Part shown: positions 61,706 through 64,000 of the stretch, in pieces
How positions within the stretch are numbered: the stretch's first letter is position 1
How the letters are laid out: each line of letters opens with the position of its first letter
Assembly: GCF_012273895.1 (NCBI RefSeq)
Contig: NC_052122.1
Location: 7,440,001-7,504,000 of the forward strand
DNA length: 64,000 bases
Source of the DNA: Zerene cesonia
Lineage: Eukaryota; Arthropoda; Insecta; Lepidoptera; Pieridae
Direction of reading: 5' to 3'
Position numbers and translations under genes: made by a program
Notes under the pieces: generated by a model
Database searches by the model: none
What the model was told of the DNA's origin: nothing
What the model saw: the letters and a program-made list of their open reading frames with translations, nothing else

Positions 61706-64000
61706 GTAAAGCCTCGCCGCCGGCTCTAAATAGACGATTTGTTACCTTGTGCTCTAATTGGTCAAAACAGAACATTATGCGAGTGCAGTGAATCGAAACA
61801 GTAAATGAACGGTTATGGACTACATTAATTGTTCTCCATTAACCCTCAAAAACGGTTTTTATTTCGTAAATTATTGCATGGAATATTTTTATGGTTGCAT
61901 GGTCGGAATAGTTTTTTTTTATAGTAATGTAAATATCAAGAATAGGATCTTTTAGCCCCATTATTATCAATTTTTTTTTATCTGTTGCACCTTTAGAGTA
62001 TAAATAAACAAGCTATAGAGCGCGGGTGTCACATCTTTCCGTTGTGCCAATTTTAAGGAAATTTGATTAGTATTCACCATTTTTATACTAAGCATATAAA
62101 AATGTTCCTCTTCAACTCAATGTGACGCGTATTGCTTTCAAACTAATTGAGTGCGTCAAGAAAAAGAGATGACGCAGTAAATCAGTTTGAAAATAATATA
62201 TTGTAACGATGTAATATGTTCCTCCTTGTGCTTTCACTTCAAACTGAGTGACGCGCGCTCTATAGCTTACTTATGTATACTCTATGCTCTAAGGTGTCGC
62301 CAATTGTCCTAGAAATTGAAATTTTTCCTTAAAAATGTTAAGAATATTATTTTATATTATGCTTGCCATGTATATGTTGATGAATGAAAAGAAAATCACA
62401 GCTTCTGGGTTGTAAAATAATATACGATAGATAATATGCGATAGTTAATATTGAATAAGGTATAAGATACAGTTATAGGTATATATAGTTGTTAGTTGTT
62501 AGTTTAGTAAAAGATTTTTATGCATTTATGTATGTGAATTATGAATGTTTCATTTTATTAATAATCAGAAGCCATGCATGATACGTAAAATATAATATGA
62601 ATGTTATAAATCATCTTCGTTCCCCTATACCAGTTTTATTAGTGTTTTATATGTAGACAATTGGGAGAACATTCTGATAATATAAATTTGAGCAAGTAAT
62701 GTATGCTATTTTATCATCTTTCCTGTCGAACAGGACCATATAGTAAAATATTAAGAAATTTTGGTACCATTCACCTACCATTGTATATAAATTTTAAGAA
62801 AATTAGGTACCATTCACTGTTCTTTCCCTGCCATTTTGGGAACTTAGTGTAGTAACGGAGAAGTTTCCAGTGGTAGTGCCGGTCACGCATTTTTGCACAA
62901 ATACTTAAACCTATAATTGTTAGATTTGCAAATGTGTTACTTCACTATATGAGGGCAATCATTCGTTTATTATACGAATGTCGGTACGCATGTGTGTGAC
63001 CCGTGTAACTTATATAATTGAACAAACCGATTAGAAAATTTAATTGAAAATGTTCTTAAATTTTAAATAGTTCTATATCACAAGAGACACAAATTAATGT
63101 AAAAAAAAGTAATGTCTCTTGATTGCTCTTGCAAGGTGCATTAGATATGTAACCCTCATTCGATATTATTTATTTATTTATAGTAAAATTTAATAATTTC
63201 CATTCTGTATCAAGTGCATTTTGATTTAAAATGTATAATTACTTGTATTTAATAATTTAATGATTGTCTTTAGGAATACTAATATTCGTTTTATGTAAAT
63301 ACGCGTTTATTGGCGCCTGAATTATTACCCCAAACACAGTTAAAAAATTAATTTTTTTGTAAGTTATTTGCAATTTAATTGTTAATTTAGTGTACTTGGG
63401 CTCTACTTGAAATTCAGGGAAAGAAGTATTTTACTTCTATATCTAAATTAAACCTTATTTAATTTAAACCCTTCAGTTGTTCACGTAAACGAAGTTGCGG
63501 GCTAAAAGTAAGGGCTAACTGGTAGTAAAATAATATTTAAAGTTGCATACAAACGAATATTAGTACAATCCTATTACTTTTACCTTCTCTTATAAAGCTC
63601 AGTTTGAATGTTTTATATATTTGATCGTTGAATTTTTTTTTAAATTCTTCAGATCTCTGATTTTATGGATATGAATTTATTTATTGAAATTTAAATGTTA
63701 CTGGCGTAGGTCTATTACGTATCGCAATCTACAAACACCTAATTTTCGAGTGCTTATATTGGATTAATCACATGTTACATTATATTGGAAAACTTCTCCA
63801 TTAGGAAAAATTTTTTAGTTAATAATGATATCACAAACCTTTGATAAAATTTCTAATCGGAAGGTAGCGCACTGAATTATTATTTGGTTTCAGCTGACCT
63901 AAATTTACCACTTACTCTCCCTATTTCGGCTTGATTCTACACAGCCTATCTTCCGCTTCTTAGAGATTTTATGAAAGTGAAGAACCTTTTAATAGCGTAA
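61706..64000. other. Nup153 3' UTR and downstream DNA
   Basis: No coding signal on either strand. An AATAAA at 62003-62008 could end the Nup153 transcript, but it lies inside the probable MITE at 61988-62296. The remainder is AT-rich and unannotated. Confidence 0.5.
61988..62296. mobile_element. Probable MITE-like element with terminal inverted repeats
   Basis: The left end (CACCTTTAGAG..., then AAGCTATAGAGCGCG at about 62010-62024) is matched in reverse complement by the right end (CGCGCTCTATAGCTT at about 62254-62268, then ...CTCTAAGGTG). Arms are roughly 40 nt with a few mismatches and a short insertion. The interior has no coding frame. Target duplications are not clear. Confidence 0.5.

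Overview
The window is nuclear DNA from an animal, most likely a moth or butterfly. The genes are intron-rich with GT-AG splicing and lie in AT-rich DNA. The introns and spacers carry short non-autonomous elements of a type common in Lepidoptera: Helitron-like units that start with TC, end with CTAG and sit between A and T, and a tRNA-headed SINE. The order assignment rests on remembered repeat sequences and protein similarity, not on a search. There is one assembly gap of exactly 1,000 N.

Six protein genes can be read. (1) <1-4315 (+) is the 3' part, or nearly all, of a gene for a large low-complexity, probably nuclear protein that I cannot name. (2) 14704-29524 (+) is nervous wreck (nwk), an F-BAR/double-SH3 membrane-remodelling protein, joined here from 18 coding exons into 998 codons. 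(3) 34129-38909 (-) is COQ8/ADCK3, the atypical mitochondrial kinase of coenzyme Q synthesis, 8 coding exons and 642 codons, with one GC-AG intron. (4) 43557-48509 (-) is ABHD16A, a membrane phosphatidylserine lipase, 9 exons and 498 codons, including a 69-nt intron with no stop codon. (5) 50125-50779 (+) is PPIL1, a spliceosomal cyclophilin, 2 exons and 171 codons. (6) 52743-61705 (+) is the nucleoporin Nup153, 7 exons and 1444 codons, with five RanBP2-type zinc fingers. Every joined reading frame of genes 2-6 is a multiple of three and splices at a plausible site, which is the main check on the models.

The rest is introns and spacers. About 10 kb separates gene 1 from nwk and includes the gap. 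The nwk and COQ8 genes converge on a 4.6 kb spacer. A region near 39.9-44.6 kb, upstream of COQ8 and reaching into the last ABHD16A intron, is dense in decayed mobile-element fragments. ABHD16A and PPIL1 diverge from a 1.6 kb spacer. Three SINE copies each have perfect 12-14 nt target-site duplications. Two perfect 24-25 bp hairpins with 4-nt loops lie in introns. The six genes look like unrelated housekeeping or neuronal genes that happen to be neighbours. I found no operon-like or defence-like system. The observations most worth following up are the perfect hairpins, the non-standard introns, the expanded Nup153 zinc-finger array and the unnamed gene 1.
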